Shown in pieces: positions 27,291 to 36,741 of a stretch of 64,000 bases of DNA. Source of the DNA: an uncultured Oscillospiraceae bacterium. Its GTDB lineage: Bacteria > Bacillota > Clostridia > Oscillospirales > Oscillospiraceae. The notes below the pieces were generated by a model. The model was not told the DNA's origin. It did no database searches and saw only the letters and a program-made list of their open reading frames with translations. The position numbers were made by a program, and so were the translations under genes. The stretch covers positions 62,001 to 126,000 of the forward strand of contig CALWZP010000002.1 of assembly GCA_944386055.1 (NCBI GenBank). Direction: 5' to 3'. Each line of letters starts with the position of its first letter. The first letter of the stretch is position 1.

Positions 27291-28589
27291 TTACGGCATC
27301 GCGTCCCACTGGACGACCCTGGTATAGCGCTGGAGGGGATACTCCCCGTCGTGGGCGTCGGTGCAGGTGCCCCGTGACATCTCCCCCGCCCCGGTGATCC
27401 GCACCAGTCCCGCCCGGAGCAGGGTCTCGGTGAGTTCCTGCCGCTCCTCCGGGGCGCACAGGAGCCCTGCGGTCTGAAGGACCCCTCTGCTCCGGCGCAG
27501 AGTGGGCAGCAGCTCCGACCGGGGGAGGCATTTCAGAATCGGATTCCCGAACTGGGCGGACAGCTCCAGCTCCCGGTCCTCCCGAAGGGTCAGACTGCAC
27601 CCGTCCCCCTCCAGGATGGTCTCCCCTCCCTGTCCAGCCGCCCGCTCCAGCCGGGCGGTGTAGCGGCGCAGAGTCCCCTGGGCCAGGGCGCCCATGTCCC
27701 GCACCGGCCAGCGGCGGGCGGCCCTCTCCAGCAGGGGCAGAAACTGTCCGGCAAACTCCCGTAGCTGCCCCATGTCCCCGGTGTCCAGAAAAATGGTCTG
27801 GCAGGAGGAGCACAGCAGCTGCTTGGTCTTCATGATATGCTCCGCCAGGGCGGAGAGCTGCCCCTCCTCCCTGCCACGGTCTGTGACATAGGCGAAACCC
27901 AGCCGGTGGCCCCATTCAATGAGCTTCACCCCTGTGGGGGCCAGCGTGCGTACGGCGGACACGGCCCCCTCTCCGCCCCAGATCACCACTCCGTCGGACA
28001 GGTCCGCCAGACGGCGCAGGGCAGCCACATCCTCGCTGGGGGTATCAAAGACATAGATATAGTCCGCTAAGGCGGGCTCCTCCTCTACCAGACGGCGAAG
28101 CAGGGCGATGGACAGCCCGTGGTCTGCGCTGGGCAGCTTCAGCAGGTTGATGTTCCCCGCCAGAAGCCCCTCCACCACCGTGAAGGCGGGCAGGCCGTCC
28201 AGATTCCCCGCCGCGATATGCAGCAGCACCCCCAGAGGCCGCCGCTGCTTTACAATGGCGCCAGAGTGGTGGGGCGGCCGGACGGTCACAGGGGCGAAGG
28301 GCGCCGGGCCCAGCTGGATGTCCACCATGGCCTGGAGACTCTCCCGGCGCAGAAGGGCCAGGGCGGTGTCCACCTGTTCCTTCTTCAGGGCGGGATCCAG
28401 GTCCAGCCCCGCGATCTCCCGGTCAAACGCTCCATCCTGCGCCCGGCGGGAGAGCCGGTCGCAGGCGGCAATGGTGACCTCGGGAAGCAGCGGCGGCCGG
28501 GCCAGAGTCTCGTTGATCCATCCGGGCAGCTGCTCCAGCACCCGGCTCTGCTCCTCTGTGGGCAGGACGGTGCCTCTGGAAAGGATCAT
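27291..28589 (-). CDS. LuxC-like acyl-CoA/acyl-protein reductase
   Basis: 432 residues, LuxC family. In luminous bacteria LuxC reduces a fatty acyl group, handed over by LuxE, to the aldehyde with NADPH. The Cys that carries the acyl group is probably in LLCSSCQTIF (residues 260/263), and HIAAGNLDGLPAF is the usual nucleotide-binding region. Its ATG overlaps the stop of the LuxE-like gene by four bases, so the two are coupled. No luciferase (luxAB) or acyl-transferase (luxD) gene is near, so the aldehyde or alcohol product must have another use. A terminator follows at once. Confidence 0.88.
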   Translation of the reverse strand: MILSRGTVLPTEEQSRVLEQLPGWINETLARPPLLPEVTIAACDRLSRRAQDGAFDREIAGLDLDPALKKEQVDTALALLRRESLQAMVDIQLGPAPFAPVTVRPPHHSGAIVKQRRPLGVLLHIAAGNLDGLPAFTVVEGLLAGNINLLKLPSADHGLSIALLRRLVEEEPALADYIYVFDTPSEDVAALRRLADLSDGVVIWGGEGAVSAVRTLAPTGVKLIEWGHRLGFAYVTDRGREEGQLSALAEHIMKTKQLLCSSCQTIFLDTGDMGQLREFAGQFLPLLERAARRWPVRDMGALAQGTLRRYTARLERAAGQGGETILEGDGCSLTLREDRELELSAQFGNPILKCLPRSELLPTLRRSRGVLQTAGLLCAPEERQELTETLLRAGLVRITGAGEMSRGTCTDAHDGEYPLQRYTRVVQWDAMP

Positions 28590-29707
28590 TCCCGCTCCCC
28601 CCTCTGATACTCCTCCGCGCCGGCGGCACAGGTTTTGATCTCGGTCATCCCCACCCTGCCCAGCACCTCCAGCCAGGGGGCCGTGCAGCCGCAGCCGCAC
28701 GACTCTCCGGGGTGGAGTACCCCCAGGTCGTCGGTGAGGATGCTCATCAGCGGCGCACTTTTCAGCAGTGGGGTCATCAGATTTACCAGCCCAGGCTGCC
28801 CATAGGGAAGCGGCTTTAGGGTGCGCACATCCCGGATGAGCACCCGGCTGTACACCGGAATGTGGAAGTGATGCCGGGGACAGTCCCAATAGATGATGGG
28901 GTGCTCCACCACGCTGAACACCTCGTGGATGGCCGCCTCCGGGATATCCAGGCGTTCCTTCACCTCGGCATAGAGCTGGGGCTTGTCCACCTGCTGGCGG
29001 TAAAACTGCTTCCACCCGCCGCCCAGCAGGATCTTGGACCCTGAGGGCATGGGAAAGCGCAGGCCGCGGTGTTCCAGCTCCTGCATCAGAAAGTGGAGAT
29101 AGGACGGAAAACCGATCAGCCGCACCGGATGGCGCTGCCGGGCACAGCGGCGCAGCTCCTCCACAAGGCCCTCCTGGTCCAGGCGGTATTCCCCCTCACG
29201 GAAACGCAGCGCATAGGTGCGCTTGACGGCGGGGGCCAGAAAGGTGCTTAAGAAAGCGCTCTTCATCACTCCCATGTGATTGCCACGGTGGGGCTGATAG
29301 CCCAGTATCACATACCGGGTGGGTCGGGGGGAGATGAGTCCATGGGTCCCGCAGGCGCGCAGACTCATGGCGAGGTCGCACAGCAGAGCGCCGAAGTCGA
29401 AGTTCACCTCGCTGCGGCGGCCGCTGGTGCCCGAGGAGGTGGTGTGGAACAGAGCGTGTTTGCCAGCCATAGAACTAAGATGGTGGCGCTTGAAATAAAG
29501 GGTGGGGATGGGCGGAAGTTCCCCCAGGTCCTCAGGCCCCTGCAGCTGCTCCGGGCGAAATCCTGCCTGATCCAGGATGGCCCGATACTCCGGGCAGCGT
29601 GCATACTGAAATGCGCAGTTCTCCCGCATGGCCTGGACAAACAGCTCTTCTGTGCCTGGATGGTCATAGAGGGCTCTGCCTCGAAATAAGGCGCCTCGCG
29701 CTCCCAC
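28586..29707 (-). CDS. LuxE-like acyl-protein synthetase
   Basis: 373 residues, LuxE / PaaK-like adenylating enzyme. LuxE activates a fatty acid as acyl-AMP and passes the acyl group to itself and then to LuxC. The family-typical ATP-binding segment is HTTSSGTSGRRSEV near residue 88; YFKRHHL and the Gly-rich LLGGGWKQF segment also fit. A Cys-rich CGCGC stretch lies near the C terminus, about where LuxE carries its acyl Cys. The start is GTG 29707, six bases after AAAGGAGGA. It is the first gene of a two-gene unit with luxC. Confidence 0.85.
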   Translation of the reverse strand: MGARGALFRGRALYDHPGTEELFVQAMRENCAFQYARCPEYRAILDQAGFRPEQLQGPEDLGELPPIPTLYFKRHHLSSMAGKHALFHTTSSGTSGRRSEVNFDFGALLCDLAMSLRACGTHGLISPRPTRYVILGYQPHRGNHMGVMKSAFLSTFLAPAVKRTYALRFREGEYRLDQEGLVEELRRCARQRHPVRLIGFPSYLHFLMQELEHRGLRFPMPSGSKILLGGGWKQFYRQQVDKPQLYAEVKERLDIPEAAIHEVFSVVEHPIIYWDCPRHHFHIPVYSRVLIRDVRTLKPLPYGQPGLVNLMTPLLKSAPLMSILTDDLGVLHPGESCGCGCTAPWLEVLGRVGMTEIKTCAAGAEEYQRGERE

Positions 29708-29734
29708 GGCGGTTCCTCCTTTCCACTTGCGGAC

Positions 29735-29774
29735 AACGCCGCCCGGCAGCCTTTTTGAAGGCAGGGGCGGCGTT
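29735..29774 (-). terminator. Hairpin after the AI-2E-type permease gene
   Basis: AACGCCGCCC (29735-29744) pairs with GGGCGGCGTT (29765-29774). It lies between the permease stop and the luxE start on the minus strand, without a clear T run. Confidence 0.5.
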
Positions 29775-29782
29775 AAGGCGGT

Positions 29783-31114
29783 TTAAGGTGCAGACTTAGG
29801 ATCGTCCTCTTCTTCCTGAGGGTCGGCTCCCTTTGCAGAATCTGCAATATCCCCGCTTCTGTGAGGGACCAGACGGGGAGCCGGATCCCGATATTCATAC
29901 CCCTGCGGAGTGATGGCATACAGGCTGCGGTAGTCTCTTGTGTCCTGGGAGAGGTCCTTGCGGTCCAGCCTCCAGCTGATTAGATCCTTAATCAGACTGT
30001 ATACCACGGCGAACAAAGGAACACCAACAATCATACCAATAAAACCGAACAGGCCGCCGAACAGCAGGATGGAAAACAGGACCCAAAAGGAGGACAGACC
30101 GGTGGTCCCGCCCAGGATTTTGGGAACGATGATATTGCCGTCGACCTGCTGGAGTACCAGGATAAAGACTAGGAACACCAGTGCCTTCAAAGGGTCGTTC
30201 AGCAGGATCAGAAAAGCAGATGGAATGGCGCCAATGAAGGGGCCAAAAAATGGGATAATATTGGTGACACCAACCACCACGCTGACCAGCATAGCGTAGG
30301 GAACTCCCAGCAGAGTGCATCCAATAAAACAGATGATCCCAACCAGCAGGGAATCCAGCAGCTGACCATTGATAAATCCACCGAATACCTGATGGGCATA
30401 GCGGAATTTTGAGATGATCAGATTGGCTGCAGGCAGGTTGAACACGCCGTAAATGATTTTCTTGCTCTGGGCACAGAGGGTATCCTTGCAGCTGAGCAGG
30501 TAGGCGGTCACGATTAACCCGATGAGCAGATTGACGATGGCCACCACCACCTGTACCACGCCCACAGACAGGTTTACCAGATAGTTGTTCAGGTTAGGCA
30601 GGATGGTGTTGTTCAGCCAGTCGTTAAGATAAGTTCCGGCATTATCGATCAACGCTTGGACATAGGGAGTGTAAATGGTATCCTGGGCCATGAACTCGTC
30701 GAACCAGTCGGAGATGGTGGCAAAATAGACATCGGTGCTTGCCACGATTCTCAGGATATTGCGGACCAGTTCGGGCACCACCGCCGCAATCAGCCCATAC
30801 ATCACCAGGATAATCAGAAGCAGGCTGGCGGCAACTCCTCCGCCGGAAGCCAGCCGGCGGGCCAGCCGCTCCCGCCCTAGTGTTTTGGTCAGCAGAGATG
30901 TCAGCCGCCGGCGCACCCGGTTGTAGACAGGTGTAAGGACATAGGCCATCACCGCGCCGATGCTGATGGGCTGGAGGATGGCGGAAATGGTCTGGCCAAA
31001 AGCGTGAAGATCCTGCAGCTTGTAAATGGCGAAGAAGAACAGAATGCAGAGGACGATTGTAATGAATGCTGTTATGCCCCAGGCGATAAAATCGCGATAT
31101 TTATGATCTTTCAT
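29783..31114 (-). CDS. AI-2E family transporter (PF01594 permease)
   Basis: 443 residues with about eight hydrophobic segments and a charged C-terminal tail. It matches the AI-2E / YtvI-type permease family, including FGPFIGAIPSAFLILL, PKILGGTTGLSSFW and GMIVGVPLFAVVYSL. Members have been linked to autoinducer export, sodium-proton exchange or sporulation (YtvI), so no substrate should be inferred. It stands alone, with purB about 45 bases away on the same strand. Confidence 0.88.
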   Translation of the reverse strand: MKDHKYRDFIAWGITAFITIVLCILFFFAIYKLQDLHAFGQTISAILQPISIGAVMAYVLTPVYNRVRRRLTSLLTKTLGRERLARRLASGGGVAASLLLIILVMYGLIAAVVPELVRNILRIVASTDVYFATISDWFDEFMAQDTIYTPYVQALIDNAGTYLNDWLNNTILPNLNNYLVNLSVGVVQVVVAIVNLLIGLIVTAYLLSCKDTLCAQSKKIIYGVFNLPAANLIISKFRYAHQVFGGFINGQLLDSLLVGIICFIGCTLLGVPYAMLVSVVVGVTNIIPFFGPFIGAIPSAFLILLNDPLKALVFLVFILVLQQVDGNIIVPKILGGTTGLSSFWVLFSILLFGGLFGFIGMIVGVPLFAVVYSLIKDLISWRLDRKDLSQDTRDYRSLYAITPQGYEYRDPAPRLVPHRSGDIADSAKGADPQEEEDDPKSAP

Positions 31115-31157
31115 GGGTCCCCAGCCCCTCCCCCCTTTCAGGATATAGAGCCAACGG

Positions 31158-32600
31158 TTAAACCTTCAGTTCCGCGCTGCGGCCGCCACTCAGAGCAGCG
31201 GCATGGGTCTCCAATATCGGCCGGACACAGTTATTCAGAAATTCATCCACCTGCTCAGGGCAGCGGCCGATGTAGCGGGAGGGCTCCAGATGAGCAGTGA
31301 GCTCCTCCCTGCTGAGCATGGAGAAGGCCGGATCCGCGGCGATGAGCTCGATGAGGTTGTTGGACAGGCCAAGATCCTTGACATTCCGCCCCGCCTCCTG
31401 GCTGAGCACCCGGATGCGCTCGTGAAGGTCCTGACGGTTCCCGCCCCGCTTCACCGCGTCCATCATGATGTTCTCGCTGGCCATAAAGGGGAGCTCCTCC
31501 ATGATGTGCTTCTCGATGACCCTCTCGTGAACCACCAGGCCCTGGGTGACATTCTGATAGATATTCAGGATGGCATCCACCGCCAGGAAGCCCTCTGGGA
31601 TGGAGATGCGCTTGTTGGCGCTGTCATCCAGGGTGCGCTCGAACCACTGGGTGGCGGCGGTAAAGGCCCCATTGGTGACATCGGAGATGACATAGCGTCC
31701 CAGAGCGCAGATGCGCTCACAGCGCATGGGATTGCGCTTATAGGGCATGGCGGAGGAGCCGATCTGCTTGGCCTCGAAGGGCTCCTCGATCTCCTTCATG
31801 TGGGCCAGCAGCCGCAGGTCGGTTGCGAATTTGCTGGCGGACTGGGCGATGCCCGACAGGGTTGCCAGCACCCCGGCGTCCACCTTTCTGGAATAGGTCT
31901 GGCCGCTGACGGGGACCACCTGATCAAAGCCCATCTCCTTGGCGATCTTCCGCTCCAGCTCCTTCACCTTCCCGTGGTCGCCGTCAAACAGCTCCAGAAA
32001 GGAGGCCTGGGTGCCGGTGGTGCCCTTGGAGCCCAACAGCTGCAGATGAGAGATGCGGTACTCCACCTCGTCCAGGTCCATGAGCAGCTCATTCATCCAC
32101 AGGGTGGCCCGCTTGCCCACCGTGGTGAGCTGGGCGGCCTGGAAGTGGGTAAAACCCAGGGTGGGAGTGCTTTTGTACCGGTCGGCAAAGCCGGCCAGGT
32201 TGGCCAGTACTCGGACCAGCTTGTCCCGGATCAGCTCCAGTCCCTCCCGCATGAGGATGATATCAGTGTTGTCCCCCACATAACAGCTGGTGGCCCCCAG
32301 ATGGATGATGGGCATGGCCTTGGGACACTGCTGCCCGTAGGTGTGGACATGGGCCATCACATCATGCCGCAGCTCCTTCTCAAATTTGGCCGCAGCATCA
32401 TAGTTGATGTCGTCAATATGTGCCTCCAACTCGGACACCTGTTCCTGAGTGACGGGAAGCCCCAGCTCCATCTCCGCCCGGGCCAGAGCGACCCAGAGTC
32501 TGCGCCAGGTGGAGAACTTCTTGTCCGGGGAAAAGAGATAGAGCATCTCATCGCTGGCATAGCGGGAGGCCAAGGGGCTTTCATACTGTCGTCTGTTCAT
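31158..32600 (-). CDS. purB: Adenylosuccinate lyase PurB
   Basis: 480 residues. It cleaves SAICAR and adenylosuccinate with release of fumarate in purine synthesis. The fumarase-superfamily signature SSAMPYKRNP is present with the catalytic Ser loop, TGTQASFLELF and the His-bearing LGATSCYVGDN segment. ATG 32600 was chosen because it begins the family's MNRRQYESPLASRYAS opening; upstream frame to 32642 is not conserved-looking. No other purine gene is adjacent. Confidence 0.96.
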   Translation of the reverse strand: MNRRQYESPLASRYASDEMLYLFSPDKKFSTWRRLWVALARAEMELGLPVTQEQVSELEAHIDDINYDAAAKFEKELRHDVMAHVHTYGQQCPKAMPIIHLGATSCYVGDNTDIILMREGLELIRDKLVRVLANLAGFADRYKSTPTLGFTHFQAAQLTTVGKRATLWMNELLMDLDEVEYRISHLQLLGSKGTTGTQASFLELFDGDHGKVKELERKIAKEMGFDQVVPVSGQTYSRKVDAGVLATLSGIAQSASKFATDLRLLAHMKEIEEPFEAKQIGSSAMPYKRNPMRCERICALGRYVISDVTNGAFTAATQWFERTLDDSANKRISIPEGFLAVDAILNIYQNVTQGLVVHERVIEKHIMEELPFMASENIMMDAVKRGGNRQDLHERIRVLSQEAGRNVKDLGLSNNLIELIAADPAFSMLSREELTAHLEPSRYIGRCPEQVDEFLNNCVRPILETHAAALSGGRSAELKV

Positions 32601-32769
32601 CTTCACAACCTCGATTTCTTTTGTCTTACGGTGCGGCGGCACAATAGGCTTTATACCCTCTTATTTATATATTTAGAATAGCATAGAAACAGAAGCGGCA
32701 CAAGGGACTTCTCATTAAGATATCGTGAAAAATTCCATGTCATAGTGTATCACTGTGGAGTCAAACCAA

Positions 32770-32805
32770 ACGGCACGGTACGGCGAAATTGCCGTACCGT
32801 GCCGT
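32770..32805 (-). terminator. Terminator after the aspartate aminotransferase gene
   Basis: A perfect 15-base stem (ACGGCACGGTACGGC with its complement) and a six-base loop, 14 bases after the stop on the minus strand, then a T-rich tail. Confidence 0.85.
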
Positions 32806-32818
32806 TGTTAAGATCAAA

Positions 32819-34009
32819 TCAGCCCTCCGCCAGGAACTTTTCCAGACGGTCCAGACCGGTCTTGATGTTGTCCATAGAGGTGGCGTAGGACCAGCGGAGA
32901 TACCCGTCCGCGCCAAAGGCAGTGCCGGGCACCACCGCCACCAGTCCCTTCTCCAGCAGGACCTTGGCAAAGTCGTCGCTGGTGCGGATCTCAGTGCCGT
33001 AGAGGGTGCGGCCCAGCTGCTCCTTGATGTTCATGAAGATATAGAAGGCGCCCTCGGGCTCCAGGCAGCTGACACCGGGGATGGACTTGATGCGCTCCAG
33101 GAAATAGGCCCGGCGCTGGGCAAAGGCCTTGTTCATGTCATAGGTGGGCTGCTGGCTTTCCGAGAAGGCCGCGATGCTGGCGTACTGGGAGATGGTGCAG
33201 GGGGAGCCGGTGGAGTGGCTGAGGTAGTTGGCCATAGCCTTGGAGATCTCGGCGTTGGCGGCGGCAAAGCCGATGCGCCAGCCGGTCATGGCATAAGCCT
33301 TGGATACCCCGTTGATGAGAATGGTACGCTCCTTCACCTCGTCCCCCAAGGCGGCCATGGAGGTAAACTGCCCCTGATAGACCAAGCTGCAGTAAATCTC
33401 ATCGCTGAGGACATACAGATCATGCTTTACGATGACCTGGGCCAGCGCGGTCAGCTCCTCCCTGCTGTACACCATGCCCGTGGGGTTGGACGGGTTGGTG
33501 AGAATGAGGCACTTGGTACGGGGAGTGATGGCGCCCTCCAGCATGGCGGGGGTAAGCTTGAAGCGGGTCTCCTCGGTGGTCTCCACAATAACGGGGACCG
33601 CGCCGGTCATGCGGATGGCCTCGGCGTAGGTCACCCAGTAAGGGGCGGGAAGTATTACCTCATCCCCAGGGTCACAGATGGCCTGCAGCGCAATGAAAAC
33701 ATTGTGCTTGGCGCCGCTGGCTACTGCGATCTGGCTGGGCTGATAGCTGACGCCAAGCTCCTTTTCCATCCATCCGCAGATGGCCTCCCGCAGGGGGATG
33801 AGGCCGGCGGCAGGGGTATAACGGGTCTTGTTCTCCTCAATGGCCCGGATACCCGCCTGCTTGATATGTTCCGGGGTGTTAAAGTCAGGTTCGCCCGCAC
33901 CGAAGCCAACCACATCGATGCCGTCCGCCTTCATCTGCTTGGACAGGCTGTCGATGGCCATGGTGGCGGAGGGGGCGATTCCCTTGGCGATTTTGGAAAT
34001 TGGTTTCAT
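32819..34009 (-). CDS. Aspartate aminotransferase-like PLP enzyme (class I)
   Basis: 396 residues, class I aminotransferase of the aspartate / tyrosine type common in Gram-positives. The Schiff-base Lys is in NGVSKAYAMTGWRIGF; NPSNPTG and SDEIYCSLVY are the usual PLP-pocket segments, and the C-terminal substrate Arg is in YLRWSYA. It probably interconverts oxaloacetate and aspartate. ATG 34009 follows GGAAGGAGAA on the minus strand; a strong promoter lies about 45 bases upstream. Confidence 0.93.
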   Translation of the reverse strand: MKPISKIAKGIAPSATMAIDSLSKQMKADGIDVVGFGAGEPDFNTPEHIKQAGIRAIEENKTRYTPAAGLIPLREAICGWMEKELGVSYQPSQIAVASGAKHNVFIALQAICDPGDEVILPAPYWVTYAEAIRMTGAVPVIVETTEETRFKLTPAMLEGAITPRTKCLILTNPSNPTGMVYSREELTALAQVIVKHDLYVLSDEIYCSLVYQGQFTSMAALGDEVKERTILINGVSKAYAMTGWRIGFAAANAEISKAMANYLSHSTGSPCTISQYASIAAFSESQQPTYDMNKAFAQRRAYFLERIKSIPGVSCLEPEGAFYIFMNIKEQLGRTLYGTEIRTSDDFAKVLLEKGLVAVVPGTAFGADGYLRWSYATSMDNIKTGLDRLEKFLAEG

Positions 34010-34051
34010 GTATCTGTTCTCCTTCCGATGCACTCAAATTCGTTCTGACAC

Positions 34052-34080
34052 ATTATATTCTTCGACTTGCATAATTGCAA
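34052..34080 (-). promoter_or_regulatory. Promoter of the aspartate aminotransferase gene
   Basis: On the minus strand TTGCAA (34080-34075), 17-base spacer, perfect TATAAT (34057-34052). Confidence 0.75.
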
Positions 34081-34174
34081 GTGTTTTCTATCCTTATCTC
34101 CTTAAAATTGAAAAATTTTTGTCCTTACAATGCAAAAATTGTGAAAAATATGTCAATAGAACGAGAGGGCCCGC

Positions 34175-34828
34175 TCAGAAAAGCCGCTCCAGTGCCTTTG
34201 GCTCCAGAAGACGGATGCTTCCATAGCCGAGGTGAATCATCCCACATTTTTGAAATTGTCCCAGTACCCGGCTTACAGTTACCCGGCTCACACCGGCGGC
34301 GCCGCCCAAAAATTCATGGGTGCAGTGTACCGTCACGCCGTCCTCCTCCGCAAGGGCCAGCAGCAGGCGGGCAATGCGCTGGTCTGCCCGAAGGAACGCT
34401 GTGTCGTCCACATGGGTGGAGAGCTGCCGTACCGTCATGGCCAGATAGCGGATCATGGACATGGACAGCTGTGGATTTTGACGGAGCGTCCGGTCGCAGT
34501 GCTCCCGGTCAATGGCGGCAATTCTGCATTTGGTCAGTGCGGTGGCGGAAGAGACCCGGGGCTGCCCGTCAAAAAAGGACGCCTCGCCCAGGATCTCTCC
34601 CTGACGATAGACTGTGAGGATCCGCTCCGCCCCGTCCTGAGAGGTGAGATAGCTTTTGATCCGTCCGCTGCTGATATAATAAAAGTGCGTGGCCTGAGAT
34701 CCCTGGAGATAAATCAGCTGTCCCGGGCGATAGTCCTGCAGCGGAAGCCCATTGGCCAGCAGCTCCCAGTCCCAGCTGCCCCGTTCGCTGGCCCTGCCTC
34801 CAAAAAATTGAAACTCCTGATGCTCCAT
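34175..34828 (-). CDS. Crp/Fnr-family transcriptional regulator, divergent from leuCDB
   Basis: 217 residues. An N-terminal cyclic-nucleotide-type beta-barrel (YRPGQLIYLQGSQATHFYYISSGRIKSYL in parts; GEILGEASFFDG) is followed by the dimer helix and a C-terminal winged helix (THEFLGGAAGVSRVTVSRVLGQF). The Cys pattern of an Fnr iron-sulfur cluster is absent at the N terminus, so the ligand is unknown. It is divergent from leuC with about 110 bases between them. A TGTAA-N6-TTACA palindrome there is the likely binding site. The frame stays open far upstream, antisense to leuC, but ATG 34828 gives a normal-length protein. Confidence 0.9.
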   Translation of the reverse strand: MEHQEFQFFGGRASERGSWDWELLANGLPLQDYRPGQLIYLQGSQATHFYYISSGRIKSYLTSQDGAERILTVYRQGEILGEASFFDGQPRVSSATALTKCRIAAIDREHCDRTLRQNPQLSMSMIRYLAMTVRQLSTHVDDTAFLRADQRIARLLLALAEEDGVTVHCTHEFLGGAAGVSRVTVSRVLGQFQKCGMIHLGYGSIRLLEPKALERLF

Positions 34829-34867
34829 GTCAGCAGTCTGCCCCCATTCCCAAAGAATCTTGCTCAA

Positions 34868-34897
34868 ATTGTAACATAGTTTACATTCTTTTTGCAA
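34868..34897 (-). promoter_or_regulatory. Promoter of the Crp/Fnr regulator gene
   Basis: On the minus strand TTGCAA (34897-34892), 18-base spacer, TACAAT (34873-34868). The operator-like palindrome at 34870-34885 covers the spacer and the -10 element, a position that would block polymerase. Confidence 0.6.
34870..34885. promoter_or_regulatory. Crp/Fnr-type operator between the regulator and leuC
   Basis: A perfect palindrome, TGTAA-CATAGT-TTACA, with the same spacing as the Crp consensus TGTGA-N6-TCACA. For leuC on the plus strand a -10-like CATACT lies at 34907-34912 with no good -35. If transcription starts near 34919 the palindrome is centred about 41.5 bases upstream, the classical class II activator position. 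On the minus strand it overlaps the regulator's own promoter. Confidence 0.65.
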
Positions 34898-34942
34898 CGC
34901 ATCTGTCATACTGAAATCAGAAAATTTGAGGAGGGATTCTCC

Positions 34943-36199
34943 ATGGGAATGACCATGACACAGAAGATTCTGGCGCGATGTGCCGGGCTGGACCGTGTGG
35001 AGGCGGGTCAGCTGATCGAGGGAAGACTGAATCTTGTGTTGGGAAACGACATCACCACCCCGGTGGCCATCACAGAGTTTGACAAGGCGGGGCTGACTTC
35101 CGTGTTCGACCGGAACAAGATCGCCATCGTGCTGGACCACTACACCCCCTGTAAAGACATCAAGGCGGCCCAGCTGTGCGCCGCCGCCCGGAAGTTCGCC
35201 AAACGCTTCCAGATCACCCACTTCTACGATGTGGGCCAGGTGGGCGTGGAGCACGCCCTTATTCCTGAAAAGGGGCTGGCCGCCCCCGGAGAGGTGATCA
35301 TCGGCGCAGATTCTCACACCTGTACCTATGGTGCCCTGGGCGCCTTCTCCACCGGTGTGGGCTCCACTGATATGGCTGCCGGCATGGCCACCGGACTTGC
35401 GTGGTTCAAGGTGCCCTCCGCCATCAAGGTGGTGCTCACCGGTTCCTTCCAGCCCTATGTCAGCGGCAAGGATGTGATCCTGGAGCTCATCGGCCGCATC
35501 GGAGTGGACGGGGCGCTGTACCGCTCTCTGGAATTCACCGGAGACGGTGTCGCCGCCCTGGATATGGACGACCGCTTCACCATCTGCAACATGGCCATCG
35601 AGGCCGGGGCCAAGAACGGCATCTTCCCGGTGGATCAGAAGACCCTGGACTATCTCAAGGGCCGTGTGGACCGCCCCTTCCAGGCCTTTGAGGCGGACGA
35701 GGATGCGGTGTATGAGCAGGAGGTGGTCATTGACCTGAGCACCCTGGAGCCTATCGTGGCCCTTCCCCACCTGCCCTCCAACACCAAGCCGGTGAGCCAG
35801 GTGGCGGGCACTCCCATCCAGCAGGTGGTCATCGGCTCCTGCACCAACGGCCGGCTGAAGGACCTGCGGGAGGCCGCAGAGATCATGCAGGGACATCAGG
35901 TGGCCGAGGGGGTGCGCTGCATTGTCATCCCCGCCACCCAGGAGATCATGCTCCAGGCCATGGCGGAAGGACTGATCCAGATCTTTATTGAGGCGGGTGC
36001 CGCCGTCTCCACCCCCACCTGCGGACCCTGCCTGGGCGGCCACATGGGCGTGCTGGCGGACGACGAGGTGGCGGTGGCCACCACCAACCGGAACTTCGTG
36101 GGCCGCATGGGCCCGGTGAGCTCCAAGATCATCCTGGCCTCCCCCGCCGTGGCCGCCGCCTCCGCTCTGGCCGGGTGTGTGGCGGATCCGCGCGGCTGA
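34943..36199 (+). CDS. leuC: 3-isopropylmalate dehydratase large subunit
   Basis: 418 residues, the length of the monomer-type large subunit found in Clostridia and archaea. It works with LeuD to isomerise 2- to 3-isopropylmalate in leucine synthesis. The 4Fe-4S cluster Cys residues are in IGSCTNGR and in TCGPCLGGH; the HTC in [13 protein letters not shown] is the third ligand region. ATG 34943 follows GAGGAGGGA by six bases. It is the first gene of leuCDB; no leuA or ilv gene is in the window. Confidence 0.96.
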   Translation: MGMTMTQKILARCAGLDRVEAGQLIEGRLNLVLGNDITTPVAITEFDKAGLTSVFDRNKIAIVLDHYTPCKDIKAAQLCAAARKFAKRFQITHFYDVGQVGVEHALIPEKGLAAPGEVIIGADSHTCTYGALGAFSTGVGSTDMAAGMATGLAWFKVPSAIKVVLTGSFQPYVSGKDVILELIGRIGVDGALYRSLEFTGDGVAALDMDDRFTICNMAIEAGAKNGIFPVDQKTLDYLKGRVDRPFQAFEADEDAVYEQEVVIDLSTLEPIVALPHLPSNTKPVSQVAGTPIQQVVIGSCTNGRLKDLREAAEIMQGHQVAEGVRCIVIPATQEIMLQAMAEGLIQIFIEAGAAVSTPTCGPCLGGHMGVLADDEVAVATTNRNFVGRMGPVSSKIILASPAVAAASALAGCVADPRG

Positions 36200-36255
36200 A
36201 AAGCCAAGCTTTTCCAGCATGGCGAGAAATCAGAATCGAAAGGACTGTGAACGCT

Positions 36256-36741
36256 ATGAAAATATACAAGTACGGTGACAATGTGGACACCGATGTGATC
36301 ATCCCGGCCCGGTATCTCAACGCCCCGGACGAGAAGTCCCTGGCCTCCCACTGCATGGAGGACATCGACGCCTCCTTTGCCTCCACGGTGGAGCCCGGCG
36401 ACATCATTGTGGCGGGCAACAACTTCGGCTGCGGCTCCTCCCGGGAGCACGCCCCCCTCTCCATCAAGGCCAGCGGGGTGAAGTGCGTCATCGCCAGGAG
36501 CTTTGCCCGCATCTTTTACCGCAACGCCATCAACATCGGCTTCCCCATCATGGAGTGCCCTGAGGCTGTGGACGGCATCTCCGCCGGGGACACTGTGTCG
36601 GTGGACTTTGCCACCGGCGTCATCGTCAACGAGACCACCGGAAAGCGGTTCCAGGCGGCTCCCTTTCCGGAGTTCGTCAACGGCATCATCCAGCACGGCG
36701 GGCTGCTCAGCTCCCTGAAGGCACGGGGGGTGGCGAAATGA
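36256..36741 (+). CDS. leuD: 3-isopropylmalate dehydratase small subunit
   Basis: 161 residues, the swivelling small subunit that completes the LeuCD active site. The family motifs [16 protein letters not shown] at the start and [13 protein letters not shown] near residue 57 are intact. The length matches the short LeuD paired with monomer-type LeuC. It starts 56 bases after leuC and overlaps leuB by four bases (ATGA). Confidence 0.96.
   Translation: MKIYKYGDNVDTDVIIPARYLNAPDEKSLASHCMEDIDASFASTVEPGDIIVAGNNFGCGSSREHAPLSIKASGVKCVIARSFARIFYRNAINIGFPIMECPEAVDGISAGDTVSVDFATGVIVNETTGKRFQAAPFPEFVNGIIQHGGLLSSLKARGVAK

Noticed and set aside
31203..32681. A 492-codon open frame on the plus strand
   Set aside because: Exactly antisense to purB, with no family features. 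The same holds for 32789-34048 (antisense to the aminotransferase), 43040-44194 (prkC), 46136-47374 (rsmB) and 22351-23430 (fba).
34829..36220. Long upstream extension of the Crp/Fnr reading frame
   Set aside because: It runs antisense through leuC and is low-complexity; a normal-length regulator starts at 34828 and has its own promoter.
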